A stretch of DNA of 34,982 nucleotides from a virus. Below are positions 1 through 6,153 of this stretch, one piece after another. Location: IMG/VR virus record IMGVR_UViG_3300046804_002202, positions 1 through 34,982 of that record; one strand, written 5' to 3'. A program made the translations under genes and the position numbers. The notes under the pieces were generated by a model that worked only from the letters and a program-made list of their open reading frames with translations, was not told the origin of the DNA and made no database searches. The number at the start of each line of letters is the position of its first letter. The stretch's first letter is position 1.

Positions 1-63
1 CCTCTGGACCTTGCTGCTGCAAGCAACACCCCTGTTGCTCTTACTGCACCTGCAATCGGTTGA
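1..63 (+). CDS. psbA: Photosystem II D1 protein, C-terminal end (partial)
   Basis: Only the last 20 codons and the TGA stop are in the window. The peptide starts PLDLAAASNTPVALT and ends APAIG, which is the typical D1 C-terminal extension; mature D1 is normally cleaved after the DLA motif. D1 is the photosystem II reaction-centre subunit that turns over fastest in light, and cyanophages carry their own copy to keep photosynthesis running during infection. A strong terminator lies 25 bases after the stop. Whether this psbA carries an intron, as in some cyanophages, cannot be seen here because the 5' part is missing. Confidence 0.93.
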   Translation, partial: PLDLAAASNTPVALTAPAIG

Positions 64-87
64 TGATAAGTTAGAGTTTTCTAACGG

Positions 88-110
88 AGACCCCGAAAGG
101 GGTCTTTTTT
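88..110 (+). terminator. Rho-independent terminator after psbA
   Basis: The stem AGACCCC/GGGGTCT (88-94 and 99-105) closes a GAAA loop and runs into a T tract ending at 110. It separates psbA transcription from the endonuclease gene that follows. Confidence 0.9.
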
Positions 111-111
111 A

Positions 112-140
112 TTGCTAAATATTTAAAGTTATGCTATAAT
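112..140 (+). promoter_or_regulatory. Sigma70-type promoter for the endonuclease VII-like gene
   Basis: A -35-like TTGCTA (112-117) and a perfect -10 TATAAT (135-140) are separated by 17 bases. The promoter starts two bases after the T tract of the psbA terminator and ends 22 bases before the ATG at 163. The -35 is only a partial match; the -10 is exact. Confidence 0.55.
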
Positions 141-148
141 AACTTTAA
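123..148 (+). repeat. Perfect 10-bp dyad over the -10 box
   Basis: TTAAAGTTAT (123-132) and ATAACTTTAA (139-148) are exact reverse complements with a six-base centre, GCTATA. The dyad covers the TATAAT box and lies just before the endonuclease start. It could be an operator for a dimeric repressor. It could also form an RNA hairpin that exists only in read-through RNA, since a transcript from this promoter would start near its 3' end. Confidence 0.6.
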
Positions 149-162
149 CAACTAAACCGATT

Positions 163-606
163 ATGAAAACTTGTAAAATCTGCAATCAGTTAAAGCCACT
201 TACAGAGTTCTATCAAACTGTAAGAAACGGTAGTCCATATGGGCATCATGGTAAATGTAAAAAGTGCTATGTTAAAAAGCAACAAGAAAATTATGACCCA
301 CTAAAACAAAGAGATGAAAATCTTAAACAAAGATACGGTAAGAATTTTGGATTAGCAGAGTATAATACTTTGTTAGAAAAACAGGGACATAAGTGTGCTA
401 TTTGTAATTCTACTGACCCGAAAGGTAGAAAATCTGGTAGAGGTGGTGCGGTAGATGTTTTTTATGTTGACCACAATCATAAAACTGGTGAGGTTCGTGG
501 ACTTCTCTGTAATGTCTGCAATAGGACTATTGGTTATGTAAATGAAGATGTTGAATTAATTAGAAATATGATTGAGTATGTTAAACGGCATAGGGATGAG
601 AACTAA
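163..606 (+). CDS. Endonuclease VII-like free-standing (homing-type) endonuclease
   Basis: The 147-residue protein has an N-terminal zinc-finger-like part (C4xxC7, C32xxC35). A C-terminal recombination endonuclease VII signature follows: C78xxC81, then DHNHKTGEVRGLLCNVCN at about 103-120, with the DHxH catalytic cluster and the second zinc CxxC. T4 endonuclease VII (gp49) resolves branched DNA, but short versions with this motif occur widely as free-standing homing endonucleases. Its position directly between psbA and psbD recalls the known free-standing endonuclease next to psbA in cyanophage S-PM2 (F-CphI); orthology is not established here. It has its own promoter and a terminator upstream, so it looks like an inserted expression unit. 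No clear Shine-Dalgarno sequence precedes the ATG. Confidence 0.85.
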   Translation: MKTCKICNQLKPLTEFYQTVRNGSPYGHHGKCKKCYVKKQQENYDPLKQRDENLKQRYGKNFGLAEYNTLLEKQGHKCAICNSTDPKGRKSGRGGAVDVFYVDHNHKTGEVRGLLCNVCNRTIGYVNEDVELIRNMIEYVKRHRDEN

Positions 607-612
607 TACCCA

Positions 613-641
613 TTGACTTTTATTGTAAAGTATTGTAAACT
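613..641 (+). promoter_or_regulatory. Possible sigma70-type promoter for psbD
   Basis: TTGACT (613-618) and TAAACT (636-641) are 17 bases apart in the short gap between the endonuclease gene and psbD. The -35 matches five of six consensus bases and the -10 four of six. The expected start near 648 leaves a leader of about 20 bases. The call is tentative because the -10 is weak. Confidence 0.4.
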
Positions 642-667
642 AAATATGAGAAATACGATTGGAGGTT

Positions 668-1729
668 ATGACTTCTTCAACACTTTCACAACCAATTCAA
701 CAAAGGGGGTGGTTCGATGTCCTGGATGACTGGGTTAAACGTGATCGCTTCATATTTGTGGGTTGGTCTGGACTATTACTTTTTCCCACTGCTTATCTTG
801 CCCTTGGTGGCTGGCTTACTGGCACGACGTTTGTTACAAGCTGGTACACCCACGGGTTGGCGTCTAGTTATCTTGAAGGCGCTAATTTTCTCACAGCAGC
901 TGTTTCGACGCCTGCAGATGCTATGGGTCATTCTCTTCTTCTACTTTGGGGTCCTGAGTCTCAGGGGGATTTCGTCAGGTGGTGCCAACTTGGGGGACTC
1001 TGGCCTTTTGTGGCGCTCCACGGATCTTTCGCTCTGATTGGATTCATGCTTCGCCAGTTTGAGATTGCTCGTCTGGTTGGTATCCGTCCTTACAACGCAA
1101 TCGCATTCTCTGGTCCTATTGCAGTATTTGTTTCTGTATTCTTAATGTATCCACTGGGACAATCAAGTTGGTTCTTTGCACCCTCATTCGGTGTTGCTGC
1201 AATCTTCAGGTTCCTTCTGTTTCTTCAGGGTTTCCACAACTGGACGCTCAACCCCTTCCATATGATGGGAGTTGCTGGTATACTGGGAGGAGCACTGCTC
1301 TGTGCCATTCACGGAGCAACAGTAGAAAATACATTATTTGAAGATGGTGACAAAGCAAACACTTTCAAAGCATTTGAACCTACACAGGAAGAAGAAACGT
1401 ATTCAATGGTTACTGCAAACCGATTCTGGTCACAGATATTTGGTATTGCTTTTAGTAACAAGCGTTGGTTGCATTTCTTCATGCTATTTGTTCCTGTCAT
1501 GGGTCTTTGGACTTCCAGCATTGGTATCATTGGTCTTGCCCTTAATCTTCGTGCTTACGACTTTGTAAGTCAGGAGATTCGTGCGGCAGAAGATCCAGAG
1601 TTTGAAACCTTCTACACCAAGAACATTCTTCTTAATGAAGGTCTTCGTGCTTGGATGGCACCTGTAGATCAACCTCATATGAATCTGGTGCTACCCGAAG
1701 AGGTATTGCCGCGTGGGAACGCCTTGTGA
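668..1729 (+). CDS. psbD: Photosystem II D2 protein
   Basis: This is a full-length 353-residue D2 reaction-centre protein, a membrane protein that pairs with D1 and binds chlorophyll, QA and the non-haem iron. Hallmarks include [10 protein letters not shown] near the N terminus, [12 protein letters not shown], the iron/QA region with [14 protein letters not shown], and the C-terminal LPRGNAL. An in-frame TTG lies nine bases upstream, but D2 proteins begin close to this ATG, so I chose ATG 668; GGAGG (661-665) precedes it at only two bases. The C-terminal stretch reads HMNLVLPEE, where most D2 proteins I recall have HENFVFPEE. The first half is clearly more GC-rich than the part after 1320, suggesting a recombinant gene. 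In infected cells it would work with phage D1 to maintain photosystem II. Confidence 0.97.
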   Translation: MTSSTLSQPIQQRGWFDVLDDWVKRDRFIFVGWSGLLLFPTAYLALGGWLTGTTFVTSWYTHGLASSYLEGANFLTAAVSTPADAMGHSLLLLWGPESQGDFVRWCQLGGLWPFVALHGSFALIGFMLRQFEIARLVGIRPYNAIAFSGPIAVFVSVFLMYPLGQSSWFFAPSFGVAAIFRFLLFLQGFHNWTLNPFHMMGVAGILGGALLCAIHGATVENTLFEDGDKANTFKAFEPTQEEETYSMVTANRFWSQIFGIAFSNKRWLHFFMLFVPVMGLWTSSIGIIGLALNLRAYDFVSQEIRAAEDPEFETFYTKNILLNEGLRAWMAPVDQPHMNLVLPEEVLPRGNAL

Positions 1730-1757
1730 TAAAAATATAATACCCTGCGGAAACGCA

Positions 1758-1778
1758 AGACCCTTCGGGGTCTTTTTT
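1758..1778 (+). terminator. Rho-independent terminator after psbD
   Basis: The stem AGACCC/GGGTCT (1758-1763 and 1768-1773) with a TTCG tetraloop is followed by a T tract to 1778. It ends the psbD transcript just before an HNH endonuclease gene. Confidence 0.9.
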
Positions 1779-1783
1779 ATGTT

Positions 1784-1840
1784 ATAATACCTCGTGAAAA
1801 CTCTAATATATATAAATAATATTATTAGCGTGGTTATTAT
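1784..1840 (+). promoter_or_regulatory. Late promoter inside an imperfect inverted repeat reaching a start codon
   Basis: TATAAATA, the T4-type late promoter box, is at 1811-1818. It is enclosed by ATAATACCTCG (1784-1794) and CGTGGTTATTAT (1829-1840), which pair over about 11 bases with one bulge and one mismatch. The right arm covers the first two bases of the ATG at 1839. RNA reading through from psbD could hide the start codon, while RNA from the late promoter (start near 1824) would lack the left arm. The DNA is AT-rich, so part of this pairing may be chance. Confidence 0.45.
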
Positions 1841-2387
1841 GAAAGGACGCAAAGCATACTTAGATATTCATTCTCATCTTGGAGAAACTTATGGGAGATT
1901 AACAATTACAAATGAATGGAGTGATGGTAGACAGGTATATTTTCTTTGCGACTGCTCTTGTGGGAATACGGGAGTGAAGAAAAGGAAGGAACAATTATTT
2001 CTAAACACAGAACACGCAAAGAAGAATAATGCTGCTGTTCCTTCCTGTGGATGCTATGTGAAAGATGAGCATAATAGGAACTGGGGTAGGCACGACTGTC
2101 GCGGATATTTACTTTCTGCTGCTAGATATAGAGCAACTCAAAAAAATATGGAGTTTACAATAACCAAAGAAGATATTATAATTCCTGATAAGTGTCCTTT
2201 ACTTGGTATTGATATTATTCCAAAAGCAAAAGACCGAACTCATTCTCCTTCATTAGATAGAATAGATAGTAATAAAGGATATACTCCTGATAATATCTGG
2301 GTGGTTTCCAGTAGAGCCAACACACTCAAAAATGATGCCACCCTACAAGAACTCAAAACACTGGTAGAAAATCTGGAAGCACTTTAG
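1839..2387 (+). CDS. HNH-type free-standing homing endonuclease
   Basis: This 182-residue protein has an N-terminal zinc-binding module (C37, C39, C41, then C70 and C72, of the CxCxC...CGC type). The C-terminal nuclease signature is SLDRIDSNKGYTPDN at about 138-152 followed by RANTLKND, a pattern of phage HNH homing endonucleases. An in-frame GTG at 1794 would extend the protein, but the late promoter lies inside that extension, so I chose ATG 1839. The gene sits between the psbD terminator and a sigma70-type promoter, so it is a self-contained unit in an intergenic gap. Its target cannot be told from this sequence. Confidence 0.8.
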   Translation: MKGRKAYLDIHSHLGETYGRLTITNEWSDGRQVYFLCDCSCGNTGVKKRKEQLFLNTEHAKKNNAAVPSCGCYVKDEHNRNWGRHDCRGYLLSAARYRATQKNMEFTITKEDIIIPDKCPLLGIDIIPKAKDRTHSPSLDRIDSNKGYTPDNIWVVSSRANTLKNDATLQELKTLVENLEAL

Positions 2388-2414
2388 ACAATTGAAAAAC
2401 TGTCATATTATCTC

Positions 2415-2443
2415 TTTACAGTGGCACTTTTTTGTTCTATACT
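2415..2443 (+). promoter_or_regulatory. Sigma70-type early promoter
   Basis: TTTACA (2415-2420) and TATACT (2438-2443) are 17 bases apart, each matching five of six consensus bases. The promoter lies 23 bases upstream of the small gene at 2466 and starts an array of short genes. Confidence 0.6.
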
Positions 2444-2465
2444 ATCCTAGTAAGCAATCAATCTT

Positions 2466-2654
2466 ATGAAACAGTATCAAAATCTAGTTGTCTTAAACAC
2501 TGGTGGATATTATCGCAAAAATGTAACTACATGGGAGACAGCAGAACAACAAGGAGAAAAACTTTGGGAAAGTACGCCTAATGTTAGTGTGGTTGAAATA
2601 CGTGAAGATTGTGGTGAAAATTGGGGAAAGGATTATTATATTAGGAATCAGTGA
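2466..2654 (+). CDS. Small hypothetical protein
   Basis: This 62-residue acidic protein has no domain I recognise. It begins MKQYQNLVVLNTGG and ends in a mixed charged and aromatic tail (ENWGKDYYIRNQ). It is flanked by a sigma70-type promoter upstream and a strong terminator downstream, so it forms a one-gene transcription unit. That arrangement supports a real gene of the early hypothetical class common in T4-like phages. The function is unknown. Confidence 0.65.
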   Translation: MKQYQNLVVLNTGGYYRKNVTTWETAEQQGEKLWESTPNVSVVEIREDCGENWGKDYYIRNQ

Positions 2655-2679
2655 GGAAACGCACTCTAAAATAAATAAG

Positions 2680-2703
2680 GGAGTTCTTTGAACTCCTTTT
2701 TTT
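2680..2703 (+). terminator. Rho-independent terminator
   Basis: GGAGTTC/GAACTCC (2680-2686 and 2690-2696) forms a seven-base-pair stem with a TTT loop, followed by a T tract to 2703. An AATAAATA box lies just upstream, at 2670-2677. Confidence 0.88.
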
Positions 2704-2774
2704 ATGTTTATTATTCTCATTTCCTTTATAGCATTCGGATTTTTTATGTTTTTTATGTCCATTTTACAAGACTT

Positions 2775-2894
2775 ATGATTTCATCAACAACTCCATATAA
2801 ATTAGCAGAAATCATTCGTGATACTTGGCCAAACCTTTACAGACCAGCAAAAGAAACCTATAATAAAAAGAGTCAGAAGAAACATAATGTATGA
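2775..2894 (+). CDS. Very small hypothetical protein
   Basis: Starting at ATG 2775 gives a 39-residue protein (MISSTTPYKLAEIIRDTW...) rich in charged residues, with a lysine-rich end. A longer frame opens at 2688, but it begins inside the preceding terminator and encodes a repetitive Phe/Tyr stretch, so I rejected that start. The stop overlaps the next gene by eight bases, which suggests translational coupling. Length and composition fit a small phage protein; the function is unknown. Confidence 0.55.
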   Translation: MISSTTPYKLAEIIRDTWPNLYRPAKETYNKKSQKKHNV

Positions 2895-3171
2895 TTATTG
2901 GGTTGTAATAGACAAAACCACAGGTAAAGTTATTGCCCATTGTGGAGAAGAGTCTGACGCATTTATGTTAATAAGTTTTGCTCCAGATAAAAGAACTTAT
3001 CGAAAACAAAAGTTTATTACGGATCAAGTCATCACGGTCACATCAACAACAGATAAACAACTTCCTGGTCAACAAGGATTGCCTGCTGCGAAAGAAGAAC
3101 TTCCTCCAATAGAACTTCAGCAGCAAGTGTGGCTTCCTGAAGGACAAGGTGTTCCATTTAACGCTAAATAA
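2887..3171 (+). CDS. Hypothetical protein
   Basis: I chose ATG 2887 because it overlaps the previous stop (ATGTATGA) and the protein then starts MYDYWVVIDKTTGKVIAHCG, a compact beta-rich opening. The frame is open further upstream from 2818 but only by reading the previous gene out of frame. The 94-residue product has a Gln/Pro-rich C-terminal half (EELPPIELQQQVW) that may be disordered. I recognise no family. It lies directly upstream of glutaredoxin. Confidence 0.6.
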   Translation: MYDYWVVIDKTTGKVIAHCGEESDAFMLISFAPDKRTYRKQKFITDQVITVTSTTDKQLPGQQGLPAAKEELPPIELQQQVWLPEGQGVPFNAK

Positions 3172-3191
3172 CTTTCAGTTTTATAACAATT

Positions 3192-3428
3192 ATGAAGTTT
3201 ACAGTTTATTCGAAAGACGGTTGCCCATATTGCACTAAGGTCCAACAGGTGCTAGAGTTAGCAGAACTACAGCACGTAGTATATAAATTGAATACCGATT
3301 TTACAAGAGATGAATTCTATGCAGAATTTGGAGAAGGATCTACTTTTCCACAAGTAATCGTTGACGAAAAACACATTGGTGGATGTACTGATACTGTTCA
3401 ATATCTGAAGGAGCAGAATTTGGTTTAA
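3192..3428 (+). CDS. Glutaredoxin
   Basis: This 78-residue protein has the thioredoxin-fold layout of a small glutaredoxin: a beta strand, the redox motif C11-P-Y-C14, the cis-proline region TFPQVIVDE and the GGC motif before the last helix. Glutaredoxins reduce disulfides using glutathione; in T4-like phages they can supply electrons to ribonucleotide reductase. The stop shares its last base with the start of the next gene (TAATG), indicating an operon. No ribonucleotide reductase gene is in the window. Confidence 0.93.
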   Translation: MKFTVYSKDGCPYCTKVQQVLELAELQHVVYKLNTDFTRDEFYAEFGEGSTFPQVIVDEKHIGGCTDTVQYLKEQNLV

Positions 3429-3787
3429 TGAATAGCACATTTCACGAAGTCTATGGTGACGTAGAAAAGGCAATCGATTATGCCTTTCAGGGACAGTTTG
3501 TGTTAAAATTTTATGATTACTTAAAAATTCGTGGAGCTAAAAAAGTTGAAATTGAAGAATTTATTGGAAGTGTCACAGCAAAAGAGATCAATAATCTTGT
3601 AATGGATTTGGATGATTATCTTGAGGGTGGATCAGATGAAATGCATAAACAACTTCGTGAAGGATATGGACATATTCCAAAACCACAAGCAAGAAAAATA
3701 AGAAATTATCTCTACAATATACTTGAAGATGCCTGGAAGTATAATTATGACAAGAGACCAGGAAGACGAAAAAAGGAAACTAAATAA
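3428..3787 (+). CDS. Conserved-looking hypothetical protein
   Basis: This 119-residue mostly helical protein begins at an ATG sharing a base with the glutaredoxin stop, so it is probably translationally coupled. It has an acidic middle (MDLDDYLEGGSDEMHKQL) and a basic C-terminal tail (KRPGRRKKETK), which might contact nucleic acid, although no domain is recognised. Its end overlaps the next small gene by 41 bases. The function is unknown. Confidence 0.65.
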   Translation: MNSTFHEVYGDVEKAIDYAFQGQFVLKFYDYLKIRGAKKVEIEEFIGSVTAKEINNLVMDLDDYLEGGSDEMHKQLREGYGHIPKPQARKIRNYLYNILEDAWKYNYDKRPGRRKKETK

Positions 3788-3953
3788 GTCAGAACTCCAG
3801 ATTAATCGGGGTGTTGAGTTACTACTTAGGAATAGGAGGAGAAGATCAGAAAGACCAAAAACTTTTCAAGTGAAGTTTGGTAAGATGATCTCTCTTTTCC
3901 GTAGAGAGTTTCACTTCTTTATAGAATTTCACTTTGATGTCAGAAGAAAATAA
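3747..3953 (+). CDS. Small basic hypothetical protein
   Basis: From ATG 3747 the frame gives a 68-residue, very basic protein containing ELLLRNRRRRSERPKTF and a C-terminal part of alternating aromatic and hydrophobic residues (FFIEFHFDVRRK). It starts inside the previous gene in another frame and overlaps it by 41 bases. I favour a real gene because it fills the space up to the next Shine-Dalgarno sequence and its composition is protein-like. The function is unknown, and this is among the less certain small genes. Confidence 0.5.
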   Translation: MTRDQEDEKRKLNKSELQINRGVELLLRNRRRRSERPKTFQVKFGKMISLFRREFHFFIEFHFDVRRK

Positions 3954-3971
3954 ACTCTCTGGAGAAGACAA

Positions 3972-4205
3972 ATGGAAACAGCATATGTAATTACATTCAC
4001 TGTAATGTTCACGTTGCTCTTTTTTATGGTTGGAAGTATAATAGGTTGGTTAACCTATAGGTACTTAGAAGAATCAAAACCTCCGTATTTACATCCAGAG
4101 TTTTTTGATGAAAATGGTCAGGTAATTCCTGATGAAATAGTATCAGTAAGATTTGAGAATGAAAACTATTATGACTACGACGACGAGGAAGAAGACAACG
4201 ACTGA
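3972..4205 (+). CDS. Small single-pass membrane protein
   Basis: The 77-residue protein has one N-terminal hydrophobic segment (about residues 5-29, ITFTVMFTLLFFMVGSIIGW), a tyrosine-containing boundary, a conserved-looking PPYLHPEFFDENGQVIPDE block and a very acidic tail (DYDDEEEDND). This predicts an inner-membrane anchor with a cytoplasmic acidic tail. A GGAG sequence at 3961-3964 lies at good spacing before the ATG. The 3' end overlaps the next gene by 35 bases. The role is unknown. Confidence 0.7.
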   Translation: METAYVITFTVMFTLLFFMVGSIIGWLTYRYLEESKPPYLHPEFFDENGQVIPDEIVSVRFENENYYDYDDEEEDND

Positions 4206-4746
4206 AAAACCGATTGAAACTCTTCCAACAAATCCTTTTGTGTTTGAAGTACTAGAACTTGCTTCAAAGCAAAAAAGTAATGCAAAGAAGGTAGAAGTTT
4301 TAAAGACTTATGAACATGATTCATTGAAAACAATTTTTATTTGGAATTTTGATGAAAGTGTAATTTCTCTTCTTCCTGAAGGAGATGTTCCTTATGCAAG
4401 CACTGGAGAACAAACATCTTATAGTGGAACTCTTAGTGAAAAAATTGAAGATGCTGTTTCTAAAATGGACGAATTGAATTCAAAATCTCTTGGTTCTATG
4501 GATCAGGGAAAATCATCAATTAGAAGAGAATATACTATGTTTTTTAATTTTGTAAAAGGAGGTAATAATTCATTGAGTTCTCTTCGCAGAGAAACAATGT
4601 TTATTAACATTCTTCAAGGACTTCATCCACTTGAAGCAGAAATTATTTGTTTGGTTAAAGATAAAAAACTTACGAATAAATACAAAATATCTCTTGATAA
4701 TGTAAAGGAAGCATATCCCGATATTACTTGGGGCGGTCGTTCATGA
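4171..4746 (+). CDS. DUF6433-like hypothetical protein
   Basis: Starting at ATG 4171 gives a 191-residue protein with a Thr/Lys-rich leader (MTTTTRKKTTTEKPIE). The body pattern NPFVFEVLELASKQK...FIWNFDESVISLLPEGDVPY...GLHPLEAEIICLVKDKKL...YPDITWGGR is one I associate with DUF6433 proteins of T4-like cyanophages; that family label is from memory. A start at 4153 is possible but adds only six residues inside the previous gene. The stop overlaps a possible start of the next gene (ATGA). No catalytic motif is visible. Confidence 0.7.
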   Translation: MTTTTRKKTTTEKPIETLPTNPFVFEVLELASKQKSNAKKVEVLKTYEHDSLKTIFIWNFDESVISLLPEGDVPYASTGEQTSYSGTLSEKIEDAVSKMDELNSKSLGSMDQGKSSIRREYTMFFNFVKGGNNSLSSLRRETMFINILQGLHPLEAEIICLVKDKKLTNKYKISLDNVKEAYPDITWGGRS

Positions 4747-4772
4747 CAGTAGTTGCAAAGGAGAAAAATAAA

Positions 4773-5081
4773 ATGGCAGAATATTCAAAAAAAGAAAAAA
4801 GAGTTCTGCCGCATGAATATGGGTGTGAAATCCTTTTAGAAAAGACTACGCTTGATAAAGCAAAAGATACTTCTTATCCTAATGATGCTTATTTGATTTG
4901 GTATTATGCGGATGATGAAGAATGTATTGATCTTGTAAGAGGATCAAGATCTCGCATTTTTGACATGTATTATGACAAATTGGGTTCAGGATCGATCAAA
5001 AAAATTGATTTTGGGTACGGAAGAACCAATCCTAAGTTGTGGGGGATTAAACAACCTGAAAAGAAAAAGAAAGGAAGATGA
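4773..5081 (+). CDS. Hypothetical protein
   Basis: I chose ATG 4773 because AAGGAG (4758-4763) sits nine bases upstream. An in-frame ATG at 4743, overlapping the previous stop, is an alternative that adds ten residues. The 102-residue product contains YPNDAYLIWYYADDEECIDLVRG and FDMYYDKLGSGSIKKI, and ends in a lysine-rich tail. No domain is recognised. The gene is in a tightly packed operon and overlaps the next start by four bases (ATGA). Confidence 0.7.
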   Translation: MAEYSKKEKRVLPHEYGCEILLEKTTLDKAKDTSYPNDAYLIWYYADDEECIDLVRGSRSRIFDMYYDKLGSGSIKKIDFGYGRTNPKLWGIKQPEKKKKGR

Positions 5082-5263
5082 GTGAAGGTTTTAGTGAAGA
5101 AAAGATTGAAGTTGCAATCAATAAGGATGAAGTAAAAAAACTTCTAAAAAAATATAAAAAAGTTAAAAAGTATATGAAGTCTCCTCTGTTTGCGGTTAAG
5201 ACTATGGATGGAAATGAGACATATGTGAGTGAACTATTAAAAGAAGCAGAGTGGAATGGGTAA
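5078..5263 (+). CDS. Small lysine-rich hypothetical protein
   Basis: This 61-residue protein starts by ATGA overlap with the preceding gene and overlaps speD by eight bases. It has a strongly basic central helix (KKLLKKYKKVKKYMK, about 20-34) followed by a short beta-like part (FAVKTMDGNETYV). The basic helix might bind nucleic acid or an acidic partner, but this is inference only. Double coupling to its neighbours supports it as a real gene. Confidence 0.6.
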   Translation: MSEGFSEEKIEVAINKDEVKKLLKKYKKVKKYMKSPLFAVKTMDGNETYVSELLKEAEWNG

Positions 5264-5582
5264 GCATTATCTTTTAAATTTGTATGGATGTTCGTTTGTT
5301 CTTTTGGACGACGAACGTTGTCTTATTGACTTATTAGAAAACGCAGCAGTTGCTAGTGGTGCTACTGTGGTTCAGACTATCTCAAAGAAGTTTGATCCAC
5401 AGGGAGTTACTGTAATTTGTCTTTTATCTGAAAGTCATATCAGTATTCATACATGGCCTGAAGAAGGTAAAGCAGCAGTAGATGTTTATACCTGTGGAGA
5501 TTGCAATCCAAAGATTGGATGTGACATTATCATTCAACAACTTTATGCAACTAATCACACACTAAGTTATATTGAAAGATAA
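5256..5582 (+). CDS. speD: S-adenosylmethionine decarboxylase proenzyme
   Basis: This 108-residue protein is a short bacterial-type AdoMet decarboxylase. It contains the self-cleavage sequence SESHISIHTWPE, where cleavage before S60 would create the pyruvoyl cofactor. H65 and C80 in VYTCGDC match the expected processing and catalytic residues. The enzyme makes decarboxylated AdoMet, the aminopropyl donor for spermidine, and speD is a known cyanophage auxiliary gene. Its start overlaps the previous gene by eight bases. A degenerate late box (GATAAATA) spans its last codons, just before the nested repeat module that controls the next gene. Confidence 0.93.
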   Translation: MGKHYLLNLYGCSFVLLDDERCLIDLLENAAVASGATVVQTISKKFDPQGVTVICLLSESHISIHTWPEEGKAAVDVYTCGDCNPKIGCDIIIQQLYATNHTLSYIER

Positions 5583-5590
5583 ATACTAAT

Positions 5591-5674
5591 GCTTAATCGT
5601 GGTTGTTTAAGCAAAAAGATTGGGGACAGAAATGTCCCTTTTCTTGTATAAATAAGTATAACCACGATTAAAGC
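5591..5674 (+). promoter_or_regulatory. Nested module A: long inverted repeat enclosing terminator and late promoter
   Basis: The left arm GCTTAATCGTGGTT (5591-5604) pairs with the right arm AACCACGATTAAAGC (5660-5674). Eleven bases (5594-5604 with 5660-5670) match perfectly and one A bulges further out. Between the arms lie a terminator (5623-5643) and a late promoter TATAAATA (5647-5654). The expected late start, about six bases after the box, is 5660, exactly the first base of the right arm. The right arm therefore forms the 5' leader of the GIY-YIG mRNA. The left arm can also fold on itself through TTAAGC at 5607-5612. Confidence 0.75.
5623..5643 (+). terminator. Rho-independent terminator after speD
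   Basis: GGGACA/TGTCCC (5623-5628 and 5633-5638) closes a GAAA tetraloop and is followed by TTTTCTT. It is nested inside inverted-repeat module A. Confidence 0.85.
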
Positions 5675-5677
5675 AGT

Positions 5678-6124
5678 ATGAATAACTATTACACTTACGC
5701 ATATTTGCGTGAAGACGGAACACCTTATTACATAGGTAAAGGAATAAACAATCGTGCTTACAAAGGAGATTGCAAGTCGGTAAAAGTTCCACCTAAAGAT
5801 AGAATACTTTTTTTGAAAACGGATTTAACTGAAGAAGATGCTTTTAAACACGAGATTTATATGATAAGCATTTTGGGTCGTAAGGATATTAAAACGGGTA
5901 TTTTAAGAAACTTAACTGATGGTGGGGAAGGTTTTTCTTCTAAACAAATGACTATTCTTTGGGAAAGGAGAAGAAAAAGAAAGTTGGAATTAGAAATAAA
6001 AAAGTGGAGAAAAGAATATGATAAAGGTGCTATTTGGAGAGAAAAGAATAGAGAAGTTTTTGATGTGCTGATAAAAAATGTTATTAGTAATAGAACATTT
6101 ATGTATAATAATGATACCATTTAG
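5678..6124 (+). CDS. GIY-YIG free-standing endonuclease
   Basis: The 148-residue protein opens with [19 protein letters not shown] (about 4-22), a GIY-YIG nuclease core. An [13 protein letters not shown] segment carries the expected glutamate, and [11 protein letters not shown] completes the domain. The C-terminal half is lysine/arginine-rich and helical and probably binds DNA. It follows nested module A, so it is expected to be expressed late. It interrupts the early gene array between speD and the 6204 gene, as expected for a mobile free-standing endonuclease. Confidence 0.82.
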   Translation: MNNYYTYAYLREDGTPYYIGKGINNRAYKGDCKSVKVPPKDRILFLKTDLTEEDAFKHEIYMISILGRKDIKTGILRNLTDGGEGFSSKQMTILWERRRKRKLELEIKKWRKEYDKGAIWREKNREVFDVLIKNVISNRTFMYNNDTI

Positions 6125-6153
6125 TATCTATTGTTACCATTTTAAAATAAAAC

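Noticed and set aside
659-667. TTG start extending psbD by three residues
   Set aside because: The Shine-Dalgarno GGAGG lies inside this extension, and D2 proteins normally start close to ATG 668.
717-1037. 106-residue ORF in the +1 frame of psbD
   Set aside because: It lies wholly inside psbD, whose protein sequence is strongly conserved; the hydrophobic shadow arises from codon phase.
1760-1788. TATAAT at 1783-1788 as a sigma70 promoter after the psbD terminator
   Set aside because: No -35-like sequence lies at 16-18 bases upstream; the downstream TATAAATA is a better promoter candidate.
2688-2774. Longer start for the 2775 gene
   Set aside because: It begins within the terminator hairpin and encodes a Phe/Tyr repeat-like stretch; ATG 2775 is more plausible.
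3938-3991. 17-codon ORF (MSEENKLSGEDKW...) between the 3747 and 3972 genes
   Set aside because: It is very short and overlaps both neighbours, and its sequence is explained by the Shine-Dalgarno region of the 3972 gene.
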